NCBI RefSeq assembly: GCF_902804485.1
Contig: NZ_CADCST010000083.1
Coordinates: forward strand, 1 to 64,000
DNA: 64,000 nt
Reading direction: 5' to 3'
DNA from: Flavobacterium collinsii
GTDB lineage: Bacteria; Bacteroidota; Bacteroidia; Flavobacteriales; Flavobacteriaceae
Shown here: one piece after another, positions 25,723-34,502 of the stretch
How the letters are laid out: every line of letters starts with the position of its first letter
How positions within the stretch are numbered: the stretch's first letter is position 1
The notes under the pieces: generated by a model
Seen by the model: the letters and a program-made list of their open reading frames with translations, nothing else
Database searches by the model: none
Told to the model about the DNA's origin: nothing
Position numbers and translations under genes: made by a program

Positions 25723-28674
25723 ATGAATGATAATAATATCCTTTCTAAGAGCACGGTTCCTTTAGAAAGTTTAGAAAAACAAGTAGAAGGTAAATTATTC
25801 TACGATCATACCATGCGCTTGCTTTATGCGACTGATGCCAGTGCTTATAAAGAAATGCCTTTGGCCGTTGCAATTCCCAAAACAAAGGAAGACATCCAAA
25901 AAATCATTGCTTTTGCGAGAGAACACAAAAGTAGTGTCATTCCTCGTGCTGCCGGAACATCGCTTGCCGGACAGGTAGTGGGTAACGGAATTATTGTTGA
26001 CATTTCACAGGAGTTTACCAAAATTATATCGGTTGATCAGGAGGAGAAAACTGCCTGGGTAGAGCCGGGTGTCATTCGCGATGAGCTTAATCTTTATTTG
26101 AAACCGTACAAGCTGTTCTTCGGGCCGGAAACTTCGACCAGTAATCGCTGTATGATTGGTGGAATGGTAGGAAACAATGCCTGCGGTGCAAGATCGGTGA
26201 TTTACGGATCGACACGCGAACATTTACTCGAAATCAAAGGTTTTTTGGCCGATGGTCACGAAGTTACTTTTGGTGCTTTGACGAATGCCGAATTTGAAGA
26301 TAAATGTAACGGAATTAATGTAGTAAGCCCTTTAGAACAGGCTATTTATGTTCAGGCAAAAGAGATATTATCATCAAAATCAAATAGAATTTTATTTGAA
26401 GATAACTTTCCAAAAAAATCCATTCCCAGAAGAAACACAGGTTATGCTTTAGATTTACTGGCAGATACAATGCCGTTTACAGATTCGGAAGAGAAATTTA
26501 ATTTCTGTAAGTTAATTGCGGGATCAGAAGGAACTTTATTCTTTTCGACAGCTATAAAACTGAATCTGGTTGAGGCGTTAAAACCGTATTCGGCTTTGGT
26601 TTGTGTGCATTTTGAAAGCATTAATGAATCCCTTAAAGCCAATATCGAAGCTTTAAAATTCAATCCTGATAGTGTGGAGCTAATCGACCATTATATTCTG
26701 GAATGTACCAAAGAAAATATCGAACAAAGTAAGAATCGTTTTTTTGTAAAAGGAGATCCTCAGGCTATTTTAGCGGTTGAATTCTTAAGGGATTCTCCCG
26801 AAGAAATCGACAGTATAGCCAAAGAAATGGAAACCTTGATGCGGTCTAAAAATCTTGGTTATCATTTCCCGATAGTTTATGGTGACGATACCAATAAAGT
26901 CTGGGCTTTGCGAAAAGCTGGATTGGGTTTATTGTCTAATATTCCCGGTGATGCCAAAGCTGTTGCGGTGATTGAAGATACGGCAGTAGATGTAAATGAT
27001 CTACCTGATTTTATCGAAGACTTTAATGCGATCTTAAAAAAGCGAAATCTAAACTGTGTACATTATGCACATGCGGCAACAGGTGAATTGCACCTGCGTC
27101 CGATTATTGATTTAAAAACCAAAGAAGGGACTGCCATTTTCAGGACCATTGCAACTGATATTGCCCATTTGGTAAAAAAATATAAAGGTTCCTTAAGCGG
27201 TGAGCACGGTGATGGAAGACTTAGAGGCGAATTTATTCCGTTGATGTTAGGGGAAGAAATTTACCAATTGTTTCTTCAGATTAAACAAGTTTGGGACCCG
27301 TGGGGCGTTTTTAATCCGGGGAAGATTGTCAATACACCACCAATGGATACCAGTTTGAGGTATACTCCCGGACAGGACACTCCTATGCCGGAAACCTATT
27401 TTGATTTCTCAGAACATAACGGAATTTTACGTGCAGCCGAGATGTGCAACGGATCGGGAGACTGTAGAAAAACCGAAAAAAGCGGTGGTACCATGTGTCC
27501 AAGTTATATGGCCACGCGGGATGAAAAACATACGACTCGTGCAAGAGCAAATATGTTAAGAGAAACCATAAGTAACTCGACAAAAGCAAATAGGTTTGAT
27601 GACGAAAACCTTCTTGAAGTACTCGATTTGTGCTTAAGCTGTAAAGGTTGTAAATCGGAATGTCCTTCAAATGTTGACATGGCAAAACTAAAAGCCGAAA
27701 CATTACAGCAATATCACGATAAGAACGGAGTGAAATTCCGTTCCAGACTTATTGGGAACACCCCCAAAATTAACCAATGGTTTGCTACGATGCCGTGGGT
27801 TTACAACTTATCGGCCAAAGGAGCTTTTGGAAATGTGATTAAGAAAGTAACTGGTTTTGCTACAGAGCGCAAACTTCCTCTCATGCATAAAATTACTTTT
27901 GCCAAATGGATGAAAGAATACATTCAGGAAGGAGACTTTGTAAACGGTAAAGTCTATTTGTACAATGATGAGTTTCTGAACTTTTATGATGTTGAAATAG
28001 GGCAGACCGCCGTTAAGCTACTGAATCGTTTAGGATATCAGGTTGGTATTCCAAAAATGGGTATCAGCGGTAGAACTTATCTCTCGAAAGGAATGTTGAA
28101 AGAAGCACGCGAAATTGCGGAAAATAACATCAGAAACTTTGAGTTTTCTATTCCCGACAATGGTATTTTGCTCGGAATAGAACCGTCGGCAATACTAACT
28201 TTTCGAGATGAATATCCTGATTTATGTCGTGGAGAATTAAAAACCAAAGCAAAAACATTTGCCGCAAGAACTTTTCTGATTGAGGAATTTTTAGCCAAAG
28301 GATTGGAAGAAGGAAGAATCTCGTCAGATAGTTTTACGAGGAAGTCAGAACGTGTACGCATGCATGGGCATTGTTTTCAAAAAGCATTATCGTCATTAGT
28401 ACCTCTTAAAAAAATATTAAGCTTACCAGAGAATTATACGGTACTAAACATTCCAAGTGGCTGTTGCGGTATGGCAGGATCTTTTGGATATGAAAAAGAA
28501 CACTATGAGTTATCGATGAAAATAGGAGAGCTGGTTTTGTTTCCAACAATCCGTTCTGAGGAAGAAGCTACTTTGATCTCTGCTTCAGGAACCAGCTGCA
28601 GACACCAGATTGCAGACGGTACAGGCCGAAAAGCGCAGCACCCGGTAGAGATATTGTTTAAAGCATTAAAATAG
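25723..28674 (+). CDS. FAD-linked, 4Fe-4S D-2-hydroxyglutarate dehydrogenase (YdiJ-like)
   Basis: 983 residues. The N-terminal half is a VAO-type FAD-binding domain (AIPKTKEDIQKIIAFAREH; RAAGTSLAGQVVGNGIIVD; GGMVGNNACGARSVIYG) with its oxidase C-terminal cap, which carries HYAHAATGELHLRP and SLSGEHGDGRLRGEF. The second half has two Cys clusters for Fe-S centres (CNGSGDCRKTEKSGGTMCPS; CLSCKGCKSECPSN) and a CCG-type domain (GHCFQKA; PSGCCGMAGSFGY). This is the architecture of YdiJ, for which D-2-hydroxyglutarate oxidation is reported, and of glycolate/lactate-type dehydrogenases. At the end of a locus starting with an HglS-type enzyme, it fits the last step, D-2-hydroxyglutarate to 2-oxoglutarate. 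D-lactate is the main alternative substrate. Confidence 0.75.
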   Translation: MNDNNILSKSTVPLESLEKQVEGKLFYDHTMRLLYATDASAYKEMPLAVAIPKTKEDIQKIIAFAREHKSSVIPRAAGTSLAGQVVGNGIIVDISQEFTKIISVDQEEKTAWVEPGVIRDELNLYLKPYKLFFGPETSTSNRCMIGGMVGNNACGARSVIYGSTREHLLEIKGFLADGHEVTFGALTNAEFEDKCNGINVVSPLEQAIYVQAKEILSSKSNRILFEDNFPKKSIPRRNTGYALDLLADTMPFTDSEEKFNFCKLIAGSEGTLFFSTAIKLNLVEALKPYSALVCVHFESINESLKANIEALKFNPDSVELIDHYILECTKENIEQSKNRFFVKGDPQAILAVEFLRDSPEEIDSIAKEMETLMRSKNLGYHFPIVYGDDTNKVWALRKAGLGLLSNIPGDAKAVAVIEDTAVDVNDLPDFIEDFNAILKKRNLNCVHYAHAATGELHLRPIIDLKTKEGTAIFRTIATDIAHLVKKYKGSLSGEHGDGRLRGEFIPLMLGEEIYQLFLQIKQVWDPWGVFNPGKIVNTPPMDTSLRYTPGQDTPMPETYFDFSEHNGILRAAEMCNGSGDCRKTEKSGGTMCPSYMATRDEKHTTRARANMLRETISNSTKANRFDDENLLEVLDLCLSCKGCKSECPSNVDMAKLKAETLQQYHDKNGVKFRSRLIGNTPKINQWFATMPWVYNLSAKGAFGNVIKKVTGFATERKLPLMHKITFAKWMKEYIQEGDFVNGKVYLYNDEFLNFYDVEIGQTAVKLLNRLGYQVGIPKMGISGRTYLSKGMLKEAREIAENNIRNFEFSIPDNGILLGIEPSAILTFRDEYPDLCRGELKTKAKTFAARTFLIEEFLAKGLEEGRISSDSFTRKSERVRMHGHCFQKALSSLVPLKKILSLPENYTVLNIPSGCCGMAGSFGYEKEHYELSMKIGELVLFPTIRSEEEATLISASGTSCRHQIADGTGRKAQHPVEILFKALK

Positions 28675-28739
28675 ACTGAAACTGACGAGCTTTTGTTTCT
28701 AAGAAGAGCGGGATATTTTTTCTATTGGAGGCAAATGTT

Positions 28740-28876
28740 TCTAACACATAGAAACATAGTTTAAAATGTATAAAGGCGTTTGACTGCAAATAAAAAGGCA
28801 TAGTATTATGTGAATGAAATGTGTTTCTTTTTAATATTCTTTGTGGGATAAAAACGCTATGTTTCGGGGTGTTTAA
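28740..28876. repeat. ~137-bp terminal-inverted-repeat element, copy 3
   Basis: Left end CTAACACATAGAAACATAG; right end CTATGTTTCGGGGTGTTTA is more decayed. Interior motifs GAATGAAATGTGTTTCTT and TAATATTCTTT match copy 2 in the same orientation. It follows the dehydrogenase gene. The rest of the gap to 29066 holds a TAAATTTG -7-like site at 29020-29027 but no gene. Confidence 0.65.
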
Positions 28877-29066
28877 TACTATTTTTCATAGGTTGACGCG
28901 AACGAGTTTTGAATTTTTAGTGATAGATATAGATGGACTTTTTGGACGATTGTTTATAGTTTGTTAATAAATAATGACAGATGAATATTTTTTTAACAAC
29001 TAGGCAAAAGAATAATAATTAAATTTGATAGTAGGCTAAAGGTTTATCAATTTAAAAACATCTACT

Positions 29067-29315
29067 ATGGAAAAAGCTATAAAACTAAAAGTTCGCAAGG
29101 AATTAGATGGTCGCCAACAGTTGAATATCATTAAACTTAAAGGAAGTTTGATTTCTAAAGGATACACAGAAATCATACATATCCTGGATCAGGATGATGA
29201 ATTTCACATCAACTCTTTTGAAACTCCATCTGAAAGTACTAATGAAGTTCAGGAGTTTATTACAGCTTTTATCCATAGAGAAAACCTAACCGATACCATA
29301 TCGTTTTTCAAATAA
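29067..29315 (+). CDS. Small protein of unknown function (82 aa)
   Basis: 82 residues, ATG start, no signal peptide. The N-terminus is basic (KAIKLKVRKELDGRQQ), the centre amphipathic and the end more acidic. A TAAATTTG element 40 bp upstream and a strong terminator 28 bp downstream mark it as a single-gene transcription unit, which supports real expression. I do not recognise the family and see no catalytic motif. Confidence 0.6.
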   Translation: MEKAIKLKVRKELDGRQQLNIIKLKGSLISKGYTEIIHILDQDDEFHINSFETPSESTNEVQEFITAFIHRENLTDTISFFK

Positions 29316-29342
29316 GGTTTTTCACCAGTTATAAAATAAAAC

Positions 29343-29382
29343 AAGAGCCCCATTTCGGTATAGAAACGGGGCTCTTTGTTTT
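29343..29382 (+). terminator. Rho-independent terminator after the 82-aa gene
   Basis: AAGAGCCCCATTTC (29343-29356) pairs with GAAACGGGGCTCTT (29363-29376) with one G-U, followed by TGTTTT. Confidence 0.85.
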
Positions 29383-29544
29383 AGAAAAGCTTGTCTAAGT
29401 TCTAAACTCGTACGAATTCACAAGGCAAAATGTGAATTAGCAAGGATTTTGTATTCTTGCGCAAGAATATCTTGTGTTATTATGCCGATCATATTCAATG
29501 TAGTCTCATTAAATAGGACTGTTTTTTATATTAAAACTGATGAT

Positions 29545-29812
29545 TTGCTCTGAAAGAGCTTTAGCAAAAGCATCGTGCGTAGCACTCTGAACGATGATGG
29601 CAATTATGGGTTACGCCCTGAAAGGGCAAAAGCCTGATCACAAAGAAAAGCATTCAGTATATTTCGCATAAGATTCTTTAAGAGTGGGAACGTTATTTAA
29701 TAGGGATTTGTTGGGGTGAAAATTGCTATTACCCTTTCAGGGCAATTCTATACCTTAATCTAGTTCATAGTGCTTTGCACTATACTACTGCTTTTCGGGC
29801 TTTCAGCCCTTT
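29545..29812. repeat. Inverted pair of ~85-bp degenerate palindromic elements
   Basis: The left arm (29545-29630) contains CTCTGAAAGAGCT, GTGCGTAGCAC and GCCCTGAAAGGGC. The reverse complement of the right arm (29728-29812) has the same order: GGGCTGAAAGCCC, GTGCAAAGCAC and GCCCTGAAAGGGT. Each arm is thus a string of three small palindromes. The region from 29316 to 29854 holds no gene. Confidence 0.65.
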
Positions 29813-29854
29813 TCTCCCCAACATTTGTTCTTGATCTCTTGAAACTCAAAAAAG

Positions 29855-31351
29855 TTACATTCCACCTCCTAAAGCTTTATAAAGTAAAATCTGTGCGTTT
29901 GCATTTTTCAACTGAATGTCAACAAAATCGAGTTCGGCCTGTAGTTTGTTTTTTTGGGCACTGATGATTTCGAGATAATTGGCATATCCGCTAAGGTATA
30001 AATCATTTGAAACATCCACGGCAATTTCAAGATGCTCGATTTCTTTGGATTTGTACTTCAACACATCTTCAAAAGCTTCGGTTCGATGTAGCAAAGCACT
30101 TAGCTCATTATAAGCCGTTGTAATGGTGTTTTGATACTGCAAAAAAGAAATTTCCTGTCTTCGATTAGCAGTAAAAAACTCCTGTTTGATTTGCCCTTTA
30201 TTGAACACGGGAGCCGTAATTCCGCCAAGCAATTGCCAGGCAAATGAACCGCTATCAAAAAAAGTAGAAAACGAAAAAGAATTCATACCTACATATCCGC
30301 CTAAATTTAAAGTAGGAAAAAAGGCGGCACGTGCAGATTTTGCGTCTGCGTTTGTAGCCAGTAATTCAAAGTACGCTTCAGAGACATCAGGTCTTTTGTG
30401 TATGATAGAGTCTACACTAATTTTTTGATTTAAAATTTTAAGATGACCGGATAAAAACTCAGTGCTTCTTTCGACTTTTCCTCCATATTCTCCAAGCAGC
30501 GTAAGCAGTGCCTTCTCGGCCTGATTAATTTTTAGATTGAGCTGTTCTGCTTCTGCAAGTATATTATTGTTTTGTGCATGAAACTGCTGTACCGCAAGTT
30601 CTGTTGCTTTTCCAACAGATCGCTGTGCCGAAATAATATCCAATGCATGCTGCTGGGTATCCAGGTTTCTCTTATAAATGACAGCCTGTTTGTCTAAAGC
30701 TACCAACTCGTAATAAAGTTCAGCAATATCACTTAATAGTTTTGTTTTCAGTAATCGCATTCCTTGTTGTGAAGCAAAGTATCTTTGACGTGCCGCTTTT
30801 TTCCGGTTGCTTAGTTTATCCCATATATCGGCTTCCCAGGACACTTTTCCGCCTAAAAATAAGTTAGGAGTAGCGCCGGTTGCAATTCGTTGTCTTTCGG
30901 ATATGTTTTGAGACAAATTGGTATCAAAGTTTCCAACACCTTCCATAGTGTACTTTCCGTAACGTGTTCCGGAAGCATCTGTCTGAAGATCAAAAGAAGG
31001 CAGTAAAGCAAGTTTGGCTACTTTCAAATGAGAGTTGGCGATTAAAATACGCTGCTCCATAACTAGATAATCCGGATTCTGAGCAACAGCTTTATCTAAT
31101 AATTTTTCTAGTTTATCATCTTTGAAATAAGTTGCTGTTTGCAGCGGAACAAAAGTTGTTCCACTGTCAACAGCTTTTTTTGAGGTAACATCAAAATTCT
31201 TCGGCAGGGGTTTAGCGGCCAGATTGTCATTCACTTTTGGAGCAGAACAGGCAGTTAGCAGCAGCGTTCCGGTTGTCAGTATGAACGAGAACATCCTAAA
31301 CTTATAGTTGAGATGAAGTGCTATTTTATATTGATTTAGTGATTTTTTCAT
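29855..31351 (-). CDS. Outer membrane efflux lipoprotein (OprM/NodT type)
   Basis: 498 residues, third gene of an RND efflux operon. A lipoprotein signal ends LLLTACS, near residue 35, so the true start might be the second Met (RMFSFILTT). Two OEP repeats follow with typical motifs (VSWEADIWDKLSNRKKAARQ; ARAAFFPTLNLGGYVG; LSGYANYLEIISAQK). It forms the trimeric outer-membrane channel of a tripartite pump. The start is 8 bp after the permease stop, so the genes are cotranscribed. The downstream repeat-rich gap contains no clear terminator. Confidence 0.88.
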   Translation of the reverse strand: MKKSLNQYKIALHLNYKFRMFSFILTTGTLLLTACSAPKVNDNLAAKPLPKNFDVTSKKAVDSGTTFVPLQTATYFKDDKLEKLLDKAVAQNPDYLVMEQRILIANSHLKVAKLALLPSFDLQTDASGTRYGKYTMEGVGNFDTNLSQNISERQRIATGATPNLFLGGKVSWEADIWDKLSNRKKAARQRYFASQQGMRLLKTKLLSDIAELYYELVALDKQAVIYKRNLDTQQHALDIISAQRSVGKATELAVQQFHAQNNNILAEAEQLNLKINQAEKALLTLLGEYGGKVERSTEFLSGHLKILNQKISVDSIIHKRPDVSEAYFELLATNADAKSARAAFFPTLNLGGYVGMNSFSFSTFFDSGSFAWQLLGGITAPVFNKGQIKQEFFTANRRQEISFLQYQNTITTAYNELSALLHRTEAFEDVLKYKSKEIEHLEIAVDVSNDLYLSGYANYLEIISAQKNKLQAELDFVDIQLKNANAQILLYKALGGGM

Positions 31352-31359
31352 TATTATAT

Positions 31360-34300
31360 TTATTTTTTCAATGCTTTTTCAAATTTGGCAAACAGGATAT
31401 AAAGTCCCGGAATGATTACAAGTCCGAAGACTGTTCCTATAAGCATACCTCCGGCGGCGGCAGTACCTATCGAACGGTTACCAATAGCACCGGCACCCGA
31501 GGCAATACACAAAGGAATTAACCCTGAAATAAAAGCAAACGAAGTCATTAAAATGGGTCTGAAACGTAATCGGGCTCCTTCGATTGCAGCCTCGGTAATA
31601 TCACGTCCAATTTTGTTCTGGGCCATTGCAAACTCTACGATCAGAATGGCATTTTTGGCGAGTAATCCAATAAGCATGACGAGTGCCACCTGAGCATAAA
31701 TGTTATTGTCCAGTCCAACCATTAACAAGGCGAGGTACGAACCAAAAACACCTACCGGTAGACTTAAAAGCACCGGAAAAGGGAGCAGTAAACTTTCGTA
31801 TTGAGCAGCAAGAAGCAAATAGACAAACAGTATGCACAACGCAAAAATGTAAATAGTTTGATTTCCGGACAGAATTTCTTCGCGCGTCATACCCGACCAT
31901 TCCAATTCAAACCTGCTTGGCAGTTTTTCGGCTGCAATTTTCTCTACGGCTGCGATTGCTTCTCCTGAGCTATATCCTTCACCAGGCTCTCCGTTGATCA
32001 TAGCCGACATGTACATGTTGTAACGTGTTAGCACTTCAGGACCATAAACACGTTCCAGTTTGATAAAGGTGGAGAACGGAACCATTTCTCCGGCATCATT
32101 CTTAAGGTACATATCCAGGATACTTTCGGGATTTTTTCTGAACTGCGGACTGGCCTGAACCATTACTTTATACATTTGGGAGAAACGTATAAAATTGGTT
32201 GCATAAAAAGAACCCAGCATCGTTTGAAGCGTAGACATGGCATTGTCTACAGAGATCCCTTTTTTGGCAGCCAGATCATAATCGATATGGATTAAATACT
32301 GAGGGAAAGTAGCATCAAAACTACTAAAAGAGTTTTGTACTTCGGGTGCCGCATTTAGTTCCTTAATGAAGTTTTTGGTGACAGCATCCGTGTTGGTGAT
32401 TGTTCCTCCGGATTTGTCGAGTAATCGAAGTTCAAATCCGCTTGTATTTCCGAAACCGGGAACGGTTGGCGGTGCAAAGATCTCAATCTGTGCATCAGAA
32501 ATGTTTTTTGTTTTCTCTCCCAGTTTGGTGATGAATTCATTTACCGAGATGTCACGATCGCTCCAGTCTTTCAGATTGATCATTCCCATACCATAAGAAG
32601 CTCCCGCAATTTCGGTCACAATACTGTATCCTGCAAGCGTCGTCACATTGTCTACACCTTTAATTTCTTTGGCCAGACGGGTTACTTCATCCAGTACTTT
32701 TTCGGTACGTTCTACTGTGGCTCCCTGAGGAGTAGTCACACTTACATAAACCATTCCTTGATCTTCTGAAGGGATAAATCCACCCGGAACAAATTTACTG
32801 GTTCCCCAGGTGAGTAAACAGAATAAAACTAATAGACCGGCAGTAACAGTAGTGCGATCCGCAAATTTTGCCAATATTCTGATATAACCGGCCGTAACCT
32901 TATCAAACCATGTATTAAAACTGTTGAAAAAACGATTGATCAAAGAATTCTTTTTCTCCTCCGGATTATGTGGTTTTAATAAAATAGCACAAAGGGCAGG
33001 GGTTAAGGTAAGGGCATTGATTCCTGAAATTACAATACTGATAGCCATCGTTAAAGAGAATTGTCTGTAGAAAACTCCAACGGGACCACTTAGGAATGCA
33101 ACCGGAATAAACACGGCACTCATTACGATGGTAATGGCAATAACAGCTCCGGTAATTTCTTTCATGGCACTAATCGTAGCTGGAAGTGGTGCCATATGCT
33201 CTTCGGAGATTTTAACGTGAACGGCTTCGACGACTACAATGGCATTGTCGACTACAATTCCTATCGATAATACAAGGGCAAACAACGTAAGAAGGTTGAT
33301 CGAAAAGCCCATCATCGACATGAAGGCAAACGAACCAATAAGGGCTACAGGTACTGCCAAAACAGGTATTAAGGTAGAACGCCAGTCCTGAAGGAAGATA
33401 AACACAACAAAGGCAACCAGAATAAAGGCCTCGATAAGTGTTTTTAGAACTTCATCGATCGAAGCGTCAAGAAAACGTGATACATCGTAGGCAATATTGT
33501 AATCCATACCGGGAGGGAAGGACGTTTTTTGAAGTTCGGCCATTTTTTCTTTTACGCTGGCAATTACTTCAGAAGCATTTGAACCCGGTCGTTGTTTTAA
33601 CATGATCGAAGCTGAAGGTTTACCATCGGTTTTAGAAACCATTCCGTAACTCATCGATCCAAATTCGATTTTAGAGATGTCCTTTAATCTTAGGATCGTT
33701 CCGTCTGAATTTGCCCGAAGCGGAATTTCTTCGTACTGTTTGGGTTCGTAGAATTTCCCTCCGTATTTGATAACATACTGAAGCTGATTGTCGAGTTGTC
33801 CTGAACCTTCACCTACTTTACCCGGAGCTGCCGATATATTTTGTTTTTGAAGGGAAGTAATCACTTCATTTGCCGAAATAGCATACGAAAGCATTTTTTG
33901 AGGATCAAGCCAAACCCTCATGGAATACTCTTTCTGCCCCATGATTTCAGCACGTCCAACACCATCAATCCTTTTCAGTTCCTGAAGAATATTGATATCG
34001 GTGAAGTTGAAAATAAACTGTTCGTCCTGCGTTTTATCTGTACTGGTAATGTTCAGATACATCAGCATACTGTTTACTTCTTTTTCGGTGGTTACTCCGG
34101 CACGAATTACCTCTTCGGGCAATTCATCCAATATAGTTGTAACACGGTTTTGGACGTTTACAGCCGCAAGATCCGGATCGGTTCCTACTTCAAAAAAGAC
34201 CTGTATCAGTGTCAGACCGTCATTGGAAGTAACAGTCGACATGTACGTCATTCCGGGAACACCGTTAATGGCACGTTCTAAAGGCAGTGCGACGGCATTG

Positions 34301-34473
34301 GCTGAAACTTCGGCATTGGCCCCCGTATATTTAGCCGTTACCGTTACAGATGGCGGAACAATGTCAGGAAATTGTGTGATAGGCAGCTGAAACAAGGCCA
34401 GTATACCCAGGAGAACTATCATAACCGATATGATTAACGACAGTATTTTTCTTTTGATAAATAACTCTATCAT
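31360..34473 (-). CDS. RND multidrug efflux permease (HAE1 type)
   Basis: 1037 residues, full length for the family, with about 12 membrane helices and two large periplasmic loops. Visible signatures are the first helix (LIISVMIVLLGILALFQLPI), ITQFPDIVPPSVTVTAKYTGA after it, GIVVDNAIVVVEAVHVKI in the fourth-helix region (Asp followed by Asn where many HAE1 proteins have Asp-Asp) and GLLAKNAILIVEFA in the C-terminal half. It exports drugs or other amphiphiles with proton energy. It lies between adaptor and outer-membrane channel genes. The substrate cannot be told. Confidence 0.92.
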   Translation of the reverse strand: MIELFIKRKILSLIISVMIVLLGILALFQLPITQFPDIVPPSVTVTAKYTGANAEVSANAVALPLERAINGVPGMTYMSTVTSNDGLTLIQVFFEVGTDPDLAAVNVQNRVTTILDELPEEVIRAGVTTEKEVNSMLMYLNITSTDKTQDEQFIFNFTDINILQELKRIDGVGRAEIMGQKEYSMRVWLDPQKMLSYAISANEVITSLQKQNISAAPGKVGEGSGQLDNQLQYVIKYGGKFYEPKQYEEIPLRANSDGTILRLKDISKIEFGSMSYGMVSKTDGKPSASIMLKQRPGSNASEVIASVKEKMAELQKTSFPPGMDYNIAYDVSRFLDASIDEVLKTLIEAFILVAFVVFIFLQDWRSTLIPVLAVPVALIGSFAFMSMMGFSINLLTLFALVLSIGIVVDNAIVVVEAVHVKISEEHMAPLPATISAMKEITGAVIAITIVMSAVFIPVAFLSGPVGVFYRQFSLTMAISIVISGINALTLTPALCAILLKPHNPEEKKNSLINRFFNSFNTWFDKVTAGYIRILAKFADRTTVTAGLLVLFCLLTWGTSKFVPGGFIPSEDQGMVYVSVTTPQGATVERTEKVLDEVTRLAKEIKGVDNVTTLAGYSIVTEIAGASYGMGMINLKDWSDRDISVNEFITKLGEKTKNISDAQIEIFAPPTVPGFGNTSGFELRLLDKSGGTITNTDAVTKNFIKELNAAPEVQNSFSSFDATFPQYLIHIDYDLAAKKGISVDNAMSTLQTMLGSFYATNFIRFSQMYKVMVQASPQFRKNPESILDMYLKNDAGEMVPFSTFIKLERVYGPEVLTRYNMYMSAMINGEPGEGYSSGEAIAAVEKIAAEKLPSRFELEWSGMTREEILSGNQTIYIFALCILFVYLLLAAQYESLLLPFPVLLSLPVGVFGSYLALLMVGLDNNIYAQVALVMLIGLLAKNAILIVEFAMAQNKIGRDITEAAIEGARLRFRPILMTSFAFISGLIPLCIASGAGAIGNRSIGTAAAGGMLIGTVFGLVIIPGLYILFAKFEKALKK

Positions 34474-34502
34474 TTTATGTTTTTTTTGATACTAATTAGA
34501 AA

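Noticed and set aside
29770..29964. 64-codon ORF on the plus strand overlapping the efflux channel gene end
   Set aside because: It runs through the palindromic repeat and antisense to a clear gene, with no independent support.
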